From Cephalotus follicularis (Eukaryota; Streptophyta; Magnoliopsida; Oxalidales; Cephalotaceae), in NCBI GenBank assembly GCA_001972305.1, contig BDDD01002237.1, positions 48,790-112,789 of the forward strand: 64,000 nt of DNA. The letters are read 5' to 3'. The notes below the pieces were generated by a model. It was not told the origin of the DNA, did no database searches, and saw only the letters and a program-made list of their open reading frames with translations. Positions 54,046 through 64,000 of this stretch are shown in pieces (position 1 is the stretch's first letter; each line of letters opens with the position of its first letter). The position numbers were made by a program, and so were the translations under genes.

Positions 54046-54991
54046 TACTGTAAGGCTTGTGCTTCGTGTCATGCTTTAGGCCGTGTGACGAAACGAAATA
54101 TGATGCCTTTGACACCGATTTTGACGGTTGAGATCTTTGATGTTTGGGGTATTGATTTTATGGTCCGTTTCCCAATTCATTTGGGAACTTATACATCCTT
54201 CTAGCTGTTGATTATGTTTCAAAGTAGATTGAGGCGATTCCTTGTCGAACCAATGACAACTCCGTCGTTGTTAAATTTCTCAAGGGACATATTTTTTCTC
54301 GTTTTGGCACCCCACGTGCCATTATCAGTGATAGAGGTACTCATTTTTGCAATCGTTCGTTTGAAGCCCTTATGAAAAGATATGGGATCACTCACAAGCT
54401 CGCCACACCATATCATGCCCAAACAAGTGGGCAAGTTGAGGTATCTAATCGCCAAATCAAGCAAATTCTTGAAAAAACAGTCTACCCCAATAGAAAGGAT
54501 TGGTCCACGCGACTTGTGGATGCTTTATGGGCTTATCAAACCGCTTTCAAAACTGACCTTGGTCAATCTCCTTACCGTCTTGTGTATGGTAAAGCTTGTC
54601 ATCTTCCTGCGGAGTTAGAACATCAAGCTTTTTGGGCTATTAAGCAATTCAATTTTGATCGTTCCGCTGCAAGTAGTCATCGTGCTCTTCAATTATCTGA
54701 GTTAGAAGAAATTCGAAATGACGCATATGACAATGCGACGATTTCCAAAGACAAGACCAAGGCCTTTCATGATGCGCGGATTTGCGGAAAATTTTTGAAG
54801 TAGGAGACAAGGTTCTTTTATATAATTCACGTTTACATTTGTTTCCTGGAAAATTGAGGTCTCATTGGGATGGTCCTTATATTGTTAAAAATGTTTTCTC
54901 ACATGGTGTTTTTGAGATATGTAAGCCAGGTACTGAAGATGTGTTCAAGGTCAATGGGCAGCGATTGAAGAAATTTCGGCTGCACCGATGA
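54046..54991 (+). pseudogene. Athila-like integrase core and C-terminus
   Basis: After the stop at 54045 the frame reads CKACASCHALGRVTKRNMMP and VWGIDFM (first catalytic Asp). It then shifts near 54165 and reads LYILLAVDYVSK, a stop, [10 protein letters not shown], and [16 protein letters not shown] (second Asp). From 54372 it reads [22 protein letters not shown] (Glu), [26 protein letters not shown], ending in a stop at 54801. A last frame (54782-54991: [39 protein letters not shown]) is the integrase C-terminus. At least three lesions. Confidence 0.9.
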
Positions 54992-55424
54992 AAGAGGCCA
55001 TGGACTTGCATGAGCCTCTTTATGAGCCTCCATGATGACATTTGGTAAACCCTACCCCTTTGTTCTTTATTTTATTGCATTGTTTTTTATATTTGAAAGT
55101 TCAAGTATGGGGGTGTTCTATGAATTTTTGAGTATAGATACATTTTACCTGTTTTCAAAGTTTTGATGAACTGAATTTTGTGTGTTTATTCGCTTGGAAA
55201 ACACTCACGAGACAAAACTCATCCACTAGGGCCACCTAGGGGTTTAACGGCTTGTTGCATAAGCTAAATGCAATCGTGATTCCTATGAAAGTGAGTTAGG
55301 TTTTTGTTTGTCATCTTGTGTGTGTGCATTTATTTTTTTATTTTTGTGTTTGCGTATGTTTTCTGGTTTTTAACTTTCTATTTGGTTTGCTTGAGGACAA
55401 GAAAAGTTCAAGTATGGGGGTATT
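54992..55424 (+). other. Athila 3' internal region
   Basis: Non-coding, 430 bp. Two GTTCAAGTATGGGGGT purine-ended blocks occur, at about 55105 and 55406. The second abuts the 3' LTR and is the likely polypurine tract. Confidence 0.7.
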
Positions 55425-56789
55425 TGTTTAGCATAAAAATGTGTTGTTTTTAATGATCTATTTGTGATATTTTTATGCTTGGAATAGACTACTTTGGTTG
55501 TGTTATATTAATTTTCAGGTACAAGAGCTAAATGACCAAAGTGCAAGAATACTACCCAAAGTTGTGCAAATTAGAGCTTGGAAGTGTAAAGATTGAAGAA
55601 TTGACAAATTCTGCAGAAACAGAGCAAAACACGTCGATGTCTTTCATAGGGATCGACGTCTTTTTTGGGTTTGCATTAAACGCATCAATGTCTTTTGTTG
55701 GGGATCGATGTCCTTTCTGGGATTGCAACTTACCTTCAAGAGCTATGAAAAAGACATCGACGTCTTTCATTAAAAGGATCGATGTCTTTGTGCAAATTCG
55801 ACCTGTAACTTTTGGATCAAAACGCATCGACGTCTTTCATCAAAAGGATCGATGTCCATTACGCGCATCTTAGCAAAATGCAATTTTTTTGCAAAATGCG
55901 TCGATGTCCAACAAAAGGCGTCGACGTCTTCTTCTGCAACAGGAATAGAAAGTTAGATTTTTTGCCAGATTTTGTAAATAGGATTGATTTATTTCCGTTT
56001 TTGATCAATTTTGTAGTATAGAAACAAAACATGGCCGGCCAAATAAGGGAGGAGTGTAGAGAGGCTTGTAGAAACCCTATTTTTTCTTCTTTGTCAATTT
56101 TAGTTTATTTTCCAATGTTTAGTAGCTAAACTCTTCAAGGTTTTGGGGAAGAACAAAGCCTAGATTGTTATTGTTTCAGTTCCATCAATAAAAATCCTTG
56201 AATGTTTGATTTGTTCTTCAAATATTTCTGCCTTCGCACACACTTTGTCTGTCTGATTAAAATCCACAAACATCTTGTCGGTGAAGATGAAAATTGATGA
56301 ATAAATGGTGCTTAATTAAATCAACGGAGTCTACTCATACGATTTGTCACAACGAACACACTTCGTATAGACCTAGCATGTCTACTCATACGTCTTGCCG
56401 CAGTTTCCGTACTTCGTATAGACGTAGCATGTCTACTCATACGTCTTGTCATCACCGTCGCACTCCGTATCGACCTAGCTGCCGCTGGTTATCATGGTAT
56501 GATCGTTCAAATTAAGGGAATTGTTCAATACAATCTACGGTGAGTTTCTATACCCTAAAACCGCTTCTTCATTATATATTTTCTTAGCTTCTATTCATTG
56601 GTTTGATAGTTTATCTCAAATTCGGTATACTTTGCCTAGCTTGAATATATTATAACTAGTTTATCGTTTCCCTGCGTTCGACCCATTACTGCATGATCCG
56701 TGCACTAGCGGCTATAAATTTTAAAACATTCTTTTTACGAGAACACTTATTGATCAGAGGTCGGGAGGTCGGGCAAAACTAAGGAAAAC
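55425..56789 (+). repeat. Athila 3' LTR
   Basis: It starts TGTTTAGCATAAAAATG. The first 120 bp are almost identical to 52874-52994. A cluster of GACATCGACGTC / GATCGATGTC motifs is at 55625-55935. A tandem GTCTACTCATACG repeat (three units, about 56330-56450) follows. The CCCTGCGTTCGACCC block near 56670 is typical of Athila LTR 3' regions. The end is somewhere between 56774 and 56789. Confidence 0.75.
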
Positions 56790-59253
56790 CTTATCTCATA
56801 CTTAACTTTTGCTGGCTATGTCCGAGGACAAAAACCTGGGGACGTCACAAGACCTCTACCCTAAAGTCACACTAACCCAAACTGAAAGGTCAACCTAGGG
56901 TTTGCCTAGTCTGCGAACCTCACCATCCCTTCCCTAGCATCTCAGCAGAGGTGCCGCTAGCTCCTAATGCCCCAAGGAGGATCTCCTAAGAAACCACCTA
57001 TGGCCTGGGCTGAGGAGACCTATTGCTTTGCCAAAAGTCGAATGATACCCAAAACACACTCCTCAACTCTACTTCCTAAAACACTTAGCAAAACAACAAG
57101 ATCTCATAACATAAAAGTATATAAAACATCAAGTGAATGATATACACGATGCTCTGGCAAAATGCCAAGGACACACAATATCTAGGATTCATATACAAGT
57201 TTACAAAAGAGGTTACAGATCTTATCAATAAAAGAATCTATGCAAAAACCCCCAAGAATGCCCCAAAATGCATCAAGGTGTCGCTTGGCCGAGGAACCAT
57301 GCTAAGGTGCCGCGTCAGGCGTCAACCTCAGTTAACACGCTTTCTCGTAGTGGATCTCAAGAACTCTATAATCCGGCTTCCTCTGCACACAAAACTTAGA
57401 GGGGATTAGTCCAACTGACTAGTGAGTAAGATTGAAGAACTTCCTAAGCAACCCACCACCACTGGGTGCTAAGAATAAGGTAATCATGGCCTGCCCAAAC
57501 TGAGCCGAGGACACCCCATATCCACTGCTCAACAAAAACAAGATAGAGGTGAACATGTACAAGGATATCAACAATAAAAGAAAGTCCGAGGAGACGTTAG
57601 AGCTACCAAACTCAATGACTGGCCTCAAGGAAAGAAGATAACAAGTTATATCAACTATGCCAAGGGTCCGAGGATCAGCAAAATGATCAGACTCTAAGGA
57701 TCAACAATTATCAAGAGGACTACAGGTACTACATCAATCACAAGCACATTTCCACACACACATGCACACATCATACTCACACATTCCCATAGCCGAAACC
57801 ACCTCGGCAAACACAAGTAACAGCTCCACTGAATTCATCAACGTGGTCATGGGCTACAGGACTGTACACATCCCTCGTATACGCATATACATACCCACTT
57901 CCAGAGCACCGTATGAACATCGACAGAAGGGCTACGCAAGCACTCCATCCTCGGCAATCACACGTTTGGTGCACCTCACTACGTGAACATCAACCAAAGG
58001 GCTACATAAGCACTCCTTCCTCGAAAATCACGAGTTCAGTACTACACCATATGAACATCAATCGAGGGGCTACCTTGTAGCCAATCACATAGTGCTAATA
58101 TCGTCCAAGGGGCCTGCAAATCACCGCTCAGCTCTACCCTTGACGTGATGACAGAGGATAACTTCGGCTTAGAGGTAAGTGTATCACCACTTAGACCATC
58201 TCGGCCGGAAATTTCATGTCCGAGGACTCCATTATAGCCAGACCAAAGAAAGTAGCGGATCCTCGGCTGCCTTCACACATCATTCCGTCATAGGCCAACG
58301 AAATGAGAAGATCTGGGTATGACACCCAGACACAGTCACACCCAACAGTTCATCATAGACAATGGCACTGCTGAATGGAATTGTGATCGAACGCCCATTC
58401 CTCTGCCAGCCATAACAAGCCTCATACATATCCAAGTACCAGTAACCAGTATCCAAGGAAAACAACACATGATATCAAGAATACATGAAATACATAATCA
58501 AGAAAAGGGAAAACAACAAGTTCAACCCAACATCGAGTCCTGTGCTCGGAAAAGAGTATTTCAAACATGCTATAAACAACAAGACCACAGGAAAAGAAAT
58601 CCTGGTCAGACGATATCAAATAAATAGGCATATTAAGAAATAACTCTCAGTATCATTGATAGAAAGGGAACATCCCACTCACTAGTATCAGCAGCTTCCT
58701 CAAGATAGCTTCCTTGTTGTGCGGACTCCACGCCTGGATCCTCCTTTGCAAGATAAACACACAACAACTCTTAGCTACCATCGCCAAACATTCTGAGGTC
58801 ATGCATGATCCACACACATGCATAAGAACCATAACGAAGCTCTTCCTCGGCCTCTCAAGCCGTTACTGCACCATCAAAGCGACACATCTCAAAGCCCTGA
58901 GGAGGACACTCACCTGCTAGATGCATAGACGGGTAAGAAAGTCCCAACCTCAACAGGTGAACAAAGCTTCAGGGAGAAAGAAGAAGAAAAGAAGAACTCA
59001 TTCTCAAGACTCCTTCCAACGTGAGAAGACAGAAGTGACTGTTGCCCCAAATCTGCCAACTGCCCAAGCTTCCTAAACAAGCTTCACACACTTCCCAACA
59101 CTTATTCAAAAAATATCTTTATCGCATACCCAAAACACACACACATTGGGCCTTACCCAAGTGAAGCCCAACCGAACCAACATTCAAGGAAAAAGAAAAA
59201 TTTTCCCCAAGGCCCAAACATCAATTTACCCAAAATTAATGCTGGTCGTTACA

Positions 59254-59516
59254 ATGCCCTGAGTGTCAATCCTATGACCAGGAAGATTCTAAATAAAGTA
59301 TACCGAGATTCCATTTCTCACATCATGATCTCATCATGAACTTCGTTCTCTAACTTTATTGTAGGACATTCATTTACAATTGATTAAGCATGTATTAATG
59401 AAACGAACTCATAGCCATTGATAAAACATAAACATCATTGTTGAATTTATAAATCGTCTATACAGGATATAGTAAATACAAGCTCAACACTGGATCGCAG
59501 CATTGTATCTCTAACA
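59254..59516 (-). repeat. Copia 3' LTR, proximal part
   Basis: The minus strand starts TGTTAGAGATACAATG right after a purine-rich tract. It runs 263 bp to the insertion point of LTR K and is continued at 52427-51221. Confidence 0.8.
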
Positions 59517-60289
59517 ATCTCCCATTAAGTGTTAAAGCCAGTTGCCATAGTGTCTCACACCCATAGCATCAAGGTGTTTGTCAAACACTGTCTTTGATAG
59601 TGCCTTAGTAAGCGGGTCTGCAATGTTGTCTTCACTTCGAACTCTTCCAGCTCACTTCTCCACCATTCAAGGTGAACACAAACCCCGATGTTGATTTTGA
59701 ATCATCCACACCTATCTGACATTTAGAGTCAGTATAACCCTGAAATGAAACCTTATCCTCCATACATCAAGAATAAATCCTTAGTCTTGTTAAGGTACTT
59801 GAAGATATCTTTGAAAGCCTTCCAGTGTTGCTCACCGGGATCTGACTGATATCTCCTTGTAACACTTACAGCATATGCGATATCTGGTATGGTGCAAAGC
59901 ATAGCATACATGACGCTCCCAATTGCCGAAGTATATGGAATGTGCATCATCCTTTGTCTTTCTTCAGCTGTCTTGAGAGACATCTACTTAGAAAGTGAAA
60001 TCCCATGACAAAGAGGCAGGTAACCTCTCTTGGAATTTTCCATGCTAAACCGCTTAAGCACTCTATCAATGTAATAAGACTGGGATAACCCTATCATCCT
60101 TTTTGATCTATCTCTATAGACCTTTATTCCTAGGATATCAGAAGCTTCTCTCAAATCTTTCATGGAGAAAAATGTAGATAACCAGACCTTTACGTTTGAA
60201 AACATGATCACATCATTTCCTATAAGGAGTATGTCGTCAACGTACAAGACTAGAAAATTCATTGAACTCCCACTAACCTTTTTATACAC
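59517..60289 (-). pseudogene. RT C-terminal half and RNase H remnant, minus-strand Copia
   Basis: From 60289 down: VSGSSMNFLVLYVDDILLIGND in pieces, with the catalytic YVDD box, then FFSMKDLREASDILGIKVYRDRSKR and LSQSYYIDRVLKRFSMENSK. After a stop at 59984-59986 the frame continues MSLKTAEERQRMMHIPYTSAIGSVMYAMLCT and VTRRYQSDPGEQHWKAFKDIFKYL. RNase H below 59752 is shortened: a SKSTSGFVF segment runs almost directly into ADPLTKALSKTVFDKH, so the catalytic middle is deleted. It ends next to the polypurine-like tract at about 59518-59530. Confidence 0.88.
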
Positions 60290-61497
60290 ACATGGTTCAT
60301 CTCAATTCTTAATGAAATCAAACTCTTTGATTGTCTCATTGAATCGAATGTTCCAACTTCGCGAAGCATGCTTTTGTCCATAAATGGACTTCTGAAGCTT
60401 GCACACATTCTGGTCCTCACCAGTGATATGAAACCCTCAGGTTGAGTCATATATATGTCTTCATCAATGTTTCCATTGAGAAAAGTAGTCTTCACATCCA
60501 TTTTCCACATCTCATAGTCAAAATGTGCAGCTAGAGAAAGTAAAATCTGAATGGATTTAAGCATGGCTACGGGAGAGAAAGTTTCCTCATAATCAATCCA
60601 TTCCCGTTGGTTGTAACCTTTGGCCACGAGCCTAGCTTTGAAGGTCTTCACCTTTCCATCATCTCCAAGCTTTCTTTTGAAAATCCATTTGCAACCTAAG
60701 GGTTCAATCCCTTTGGGTGCATCCACTATATCCCAAACTTTATTGGAGTACATGGATTCCATTTCAGATTTCATGGCTTTGAGCCATTTCTCTGAGTCCA
60801 TATCGCATATAGCTTCTTTGTAGCTTACCGGATCATCATTCATGAAATTTACCTCTTGGGTACCTCCAATGAGAAAACTACCATAGTATCTCTCAGGTTC
60901 CCTGGGTATTCGGGCAGTTCTATGTAAAGGATGTGTATCTGTGGTAGCTGACATTTCAGGAGCATCAATTTGAACAGGATTGGACAGGTCCTCAACTTGT
61001 GGTTGTGTAGATTTTTCATCTACACAAGCACGGTCCCTTAGCAGGAGCTTCTGAGGCAGACTCCTCAGCAGGTGCAACTCTTTCAATAGTGTCTGACGCA
61101 GCAACAACTTGCTATTTGTCTGATTAGGTTGTCTGGCTTTCCCTGGTTTGATAGATGTCAGCCGTGGTGGTATCATCCCATTTTTAGTCTTCCCCTTCTC
61201 AAGGTTGGACTTGCCCTTCCTTTTGGGCCTACGAGACTGCCCTACCATCATGACTGGCACCTTGCCCTTATTCATGTTCACTTCTGCTTCCCTCAGCATG
61301 TTTACAAGGTCAGGTAGAGTAGCTGATATGCTATTCATGTTAAAATTTGTGATGAGAACAGAGAAGGAAGGTGGAAGAGAATGAAGGATCAAATCTGTGC
61401 TTAATTCAGCATCCTGAATGATGCCAAGAGCAGTAAGACGTTCAATCACATTGATCATCTTAAGCACATGATCATTAACAGAAGATCCTTCAGCCAT
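60259..61497 (-). pseudogene. Gag C-terminal part fused in frame to RT N-terminus, minus-strand Copia
   Basis: 412-aa open frame. The first ~110 residues are gag (SVNDHVLKMINVIERLTALG, LILHSLPPSFSVLITNFNM, LVNMLREAEVNM). A basic Pro/Lys-rich stretch follows (~90-155). From about 175 it reads the linker before RT (HPLHRTARIPREPERYYG) and RT proper (EKWLKAMKSEMESMYSNKVW, GCKWIFKRKLG, KARLVAKGYNQ, MDVKTTFLNGNIDEDIYM). The zinc knuckle, protease and integrase are missing, but the frame is kept across the deletion. After QPEGFI a frameshift leads out of RT; the true continuation is in the neighbouring frame toward 60289. Inactive. Confidence 0.9.
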
Positions 61498-61859
61498 TTT
61501 AGTGCCATACAGCTTAGCAGTGACCTGAAACTAAGCGTTCCTACTATTTTCTCCGTATAACTCACGGAGATGTAGCAGGACTTCCCTAGACTCTCGCATT
61601 GATTCATGCTGGACTTGTAGGGCATTGCTCATTGATGCCATTGGGTAGCTTCTGACATTGTTTTCATTGGACACCCATTTCCTATAAATGGCATGATCTT
61701 CGATTGAGGCATCCTCAGCAGACAGTGCTGGCATAAGGCCTCTAGGACATAATCTATGTCATCGGAATTCAAAACTATTTTGACATTCCGTAGCCAGTCC
61801 ACATAATTTGGACCTGTTAGTTGATTCTTTTCAAAAATTACAGCGAGTGGGCTTGTCAT
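61498..61859 (-). pseudogene. Gag N-terminal part, minus-strand Copia
   Basis: The likely start is the ATG at 61859 (MTSPLAVIFEKNQLTGPNY); the longer ORF from 61907 adds 16 residues of leader. The block NQLTGPNYVDWLRNVKIVL is the Copia gag N-terminal signature. A frameshift near 61700 is followed by YRKWVSNENNVRSYPMASM and RESREVLLHLRELYGE. A stop near 61530 separates it from the next open frame. Exact Copia lineage not assigned. Confidence 0.85.
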
Positions 61860-62290
61860 TGCAATATCTATAGATATAAAATAAAGGAAATAATCAGATA
61901 AATTCAAATTAAATGTTTATAACCATAAAGATTTGGTCTTTAATCTTTTAGGTGTTTTTCCTCTCAGGCTCTCACTGTTTTACGCGAATCCCATAACCCT
62001 CAAATACTATGGGAAACAAGAAATAATAATCCAAGTCTCACGGATCTTATTTTCGAGTGGGGATCGGTGTCCTACAACATATTCAATATAACCTTGACGG
62101 AGGCCAAAACGCTATACAAAATCTTGTAATTAGGCAAACACTTTCCAACCATACAATAGCATGATTCCCGATCATCGCTTTTGCCTCTAGTGTACATATG
62201 ACCTTGATGGGGGCCAAAACTATCACACCGCATTTTCATAACAACATTTATATGATGACAATTTAACATAATATCCGGCTTATACCAATT
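61860..62290 (-). other. 5' leader of the minus-strand Copia with a PBS-like site
   Basis: On the minus strand, TTGGTATAAGCC near 62287-62276 resembles the tRNA-Met PBS (TTGGTATCAGAG) with two or three changes. The leader holds two copies of a 19-base block (CCTTGACGGAGGCCAAAAC at about 62091 and CCTTGATGGGGGCCAAAAC at about 62201 on the plus strand). Non-coding. Confidence 0.5.
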
Positions 62291-64000
62291 TTAAGGAAAA
62301 ATTTAAACCCTTCAAGCAGTTTCTCTCTTGCGGAAGCATTAAATTAATAACCGAATTTAAACGGTAACATGCGTCCAATACCACATGTCATGATTCATTT
62401 AACAATATAATTAAACCATCATCAAATTTCCCATCAAACGGAGCATAATCAACATTCAAAACGAGATACATTATCCATCAGTATAGTAATCCATACTGAA
62501 ACAGTTATCCCAAATTATCAATTATCTAAAGCATAACTCATCAGTTCCAATAACAGAAATCACAATAACAGTTTGATAGTCCTCAACAGGAAATAAAATT
62601 CCTTTAGCCAACATTATTAGAGTACGATATACTCCACGGTCGCCATCGTGGTCCCTCTGCATCAATCTGAAATTGTAGTGGGTTAGCCTTTGTCCTCACT
62701 CGGCTAAGTAGAGAAGTTATAAATGCAATTCGGGGTCAATAATAATGCATGTCATGAATGAGTGCACAATGAAGCAGTACAGTATATATATATATATATT
62801 CACAATACAGGCGTAACCCTATCAGGCTACATCAACACAATCGGTAAACATGACCTCAAAGGAACCAAACAATCCAATCAGTAGGTACGAATCGTTGCCA
62901 CCTCCTGGCCCCAAAGTCACGCACTCCAACATTAGCCCCGTTTGTGAACGGTTCGAAGCAGGTCAACAGTACATTTTGCTTAGCACAATGGCTAAACAAT
63001 CAACAGGTTACTAGCGCGGCGGCTAGGTAATCAACAGTCACAATCACAGTCCATTTCAAGCAATTTATAAAATAATCACTTGATCAATATATTTGTTAAA
63101 TATATATCCGTCCATTTTCAAGTCGTCTAAAAGTTATAAACACTTGATTCATTACATTTTCATTGTATAGAAAATCCTTTAACAGTTCATAGTCATTGGA
63201 AAATACTTTTCCCAGTCACTCAAAAATATATATTTTGGCCATTATACATTTTCGTACAAAATAAAGTTTTGTTTAAAATCATGCAGGCATTTCTAAAATG
63301 ATAAATATTTTTAGGAATCAAACACATTTCAATACACAGTTCAGTTAATAGTACAATATGTAGTGCAAACATATGCTCATAATGCATCTAGAGTCATAGG
63401 CGTTGCTCCTATGTCTACTCCTTTCTCTAAGGCCGGTTATTTCCTTTAACAGTCGGCTGTTTCTTATAACAGTCGGCTATTTCACTTTTGCAGTCGGCTG
63501 CTATCCTTCAGCAGTCAACTGTTCTGGGCGAGTACACATGAGTATCCGGCTGTTTTTCCTCAACAGCCGATTATCTATACGAATAGTATACATATGATTT
63601 TTCCCTGCCATATCTGGGCTGAATAACACATGTACAGTCGACTGTTTTCCATTAACAGTCGGCTGTGGACTTTGAATAGTCTACTGTTTTACTTCAACAG
63701 TCGGCTATTCTGGGAAGCAGTAGCATGCAAACCATCCTATTTATATCCAACAATTTATCGTAAGCTACTCTACCATATTCATACCATAGAATATCATCAA
63801 TAGTGATCATATGGTCCATAGAACACAATCACAGTTCATACGTTTCCTTTGTTTCAACATATTACCATTGAAAACCAACATTGCCATGCATGCAATCCCA
63901 TTTATTCACAATCCAAAATACAGTGTGCATATCGGGTTAATAAACGATAGTAACCGTGATATTAACCCAACAATTCTCAGTCCATATAATCATGCAATTC
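62291..64000 (-). repeat. LTR I: reversed Gypsy LTR running off the window
   Basis: It shares with reversed LTR C, in the same order, the TTAGCCTTTGTCCTCACTCG module (62683), the GCCACCTCCTGGCCCCAA block (62896) and the GCGCGGCGGCTA unit (63014). It has a palindrome cluster at 63428-63720 and a TA microsatellite at about 62782-62800. The expected end TGTCACACCCCG is missing, so the left side is truncated at the Copia leader. No gene in 1.7 kb. Confidence 0.7.
63428..63720. repeat. CAGTCGGCTG / CAGTCGACTG cluster in LTR I
   Basis: About eleven motifs (AACAGTCGGCTGTT, ACAGTCGACTGTT, CAACAGCCGATT and similar) in ~290 bp, many as palindromes with AACAG and CTGTT arms. Confidence 0.85.

Larger units (their letters stand above)
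52874..56789 (+). mobile_element. Athila-like Ty3/Gypsy element, 5' deleted
   Basis: Two copies of an LTR start (TGTTTAGCATAAAAATGTG at 52874 and 55425) flank pol. The 5' copy is only 121 bp and is joined directly to the middle of RT, so the rest of the 5' LTR, PBS, gag, protease and most of RT are deleted. RNase H and integrase residues place it in the Athila lineage. A candidate TSD CTTAT is at 52869-52873 and 56790-56794, but the 3' LTR end is not certain. Confidence 0.8.
52428..59253 (-). repeat. LTR K (reversed Gypsy-type LTR), interrupted by an Athila element
   Basis: Plus-strand ends are TGACGCACCCCGTTCC and TGCTGGTCGTTACA, so on the minus strand it reads TGTAACGACC...GGGTGCGTCA. It is inferred to be a solo LTR of about 2.9 kb without the Athila element. 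The flanks give CATGC on the left and ATGCC on the right, compatible with a TSD of ATGC(C) that lost one base. The parts are 52428-52873 and about 56790-59253. GTCCGAGGA and TCGGC-rich blocks recur (for example 56820, 57590, 57670, 58200). No gene; ORFs such as 57137-57409 match nothing. Confidence 0.7.
51221..62290 (-). mobile_element. Minus-strand Ty1/Copia element, internally deleted, carrying LTR K and Athila
   Basis: On the minus strand the order is leader with PBS-like site (about 62275), gag, RT, RNase H, a polypurine-like AATGGGAGATTG and an LTR starting TGTTAGAGATAC at 59516. The LTR ends GGTTCCAACA at 51221 next to F's LTR. The LTR is split by reversed Gypsy LTR K. The 5' LTR is not found where expected (beyond 62290), so that end is truncated or rearranged. 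Protease and integrase are missing. Confidence 0.8.

Noticed and set aside
57137-58920. Small ORFs that might be host exons
   Set aside because: No recognisable domain, no splice structure I can support, and the stretch lies within the two ends of LTR K.
1-64000. tRNA, rRNA or other structural RNA genes
   Set aside because: No cloverleaf, A/B-box pair or rRNA segment was seen; the tRNA-like strings are primer-binding sites.

Overview
The window is 64 kb of plant repeat DNA, and I see no host gene in it. Angiosperm origin is indicated by the element lineages (Ty3/Gypsy Tekay/Del-like and Athila-like, Ty1/Copia Sirevirus-like), by primer-binding sites matching plant initiator tRNA-Met, by a CACTA-ended DNA transposon and by a short run of plant-type CCCTAAA repeats. 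I cannot name the species. Almost all the DNA can be read as LTR retrotransposons inserted into one another, dated relative to each other by 5-bp target-site duplications (TSDs).

Left part (1-11178): the 3' end of a Tekay-like element A (integrase tail plus LTR, 1-3709) lies in the 3' part of another Gypsy LTR (3710-4478). That LTR lies in a damaged Sirevirus (gag pieces at 4479 and 8208, polypurine-rich 3' region, LTR from 8968). Between the gag pieces are an inverted LTR fragment and a long LTR related to that of element A. About 1 kb (10104-11112) is unassigned, followed by a stub of a Copia LTR.

Centre (11179-51220): one Tekay-like element, F, spans at least 40 kb because of later insertions. 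Its 5' LTR carries complete element B (11554-22925, TSD GTTCC). B itself carries a reversed solo LTR (17992-19837, TSD TGCAC) in its integrase. F's reverse transcriptase is split by a reversed LTR, G (26964-44021). G holds a complete Sirevirus (29282-42512, TSD TATAG), whose RNase H is split by a Gypsy LTR (32937-38613, TSD ACATG), which in turn contains an isolated gag-pol block flanked by a 25-bp direct repeat. A second reversed LTR, H (44799-46880), sits in F's RNase H. F's 3' LTR carries a 692-bp non-autonomous CACTA element (48974-49665, TSD AAT).

Right part (51221-64000): a minus-strand Copia element interrupts F's 3' LTR. The Copia 3' LTR is split by a reversed Gypsy LTR, K (52428-59253), which holds an Athila-like element (52874 to about 56789). 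Copia gag-RT follows on the minus strand to about 61859. A further reversed Gypsy LTR runs off the window end.

All coding regions are broken by stops, frameshifts, insertions or deletions, so nothing here looks autonomous. The most unusual signal is a set of clustered short palindromes with a GTCGAC or TCGA core. They recur in Tekay, Athila and Sirevirus LTRs alike, and also in the Sirevirus spacer upstream of its third ORF. Also notable are two unrelated Copia elements in which gag is joined in frame to reverse transcriptase with protease and integrase missing, and the gag-pol block inside an LTR.
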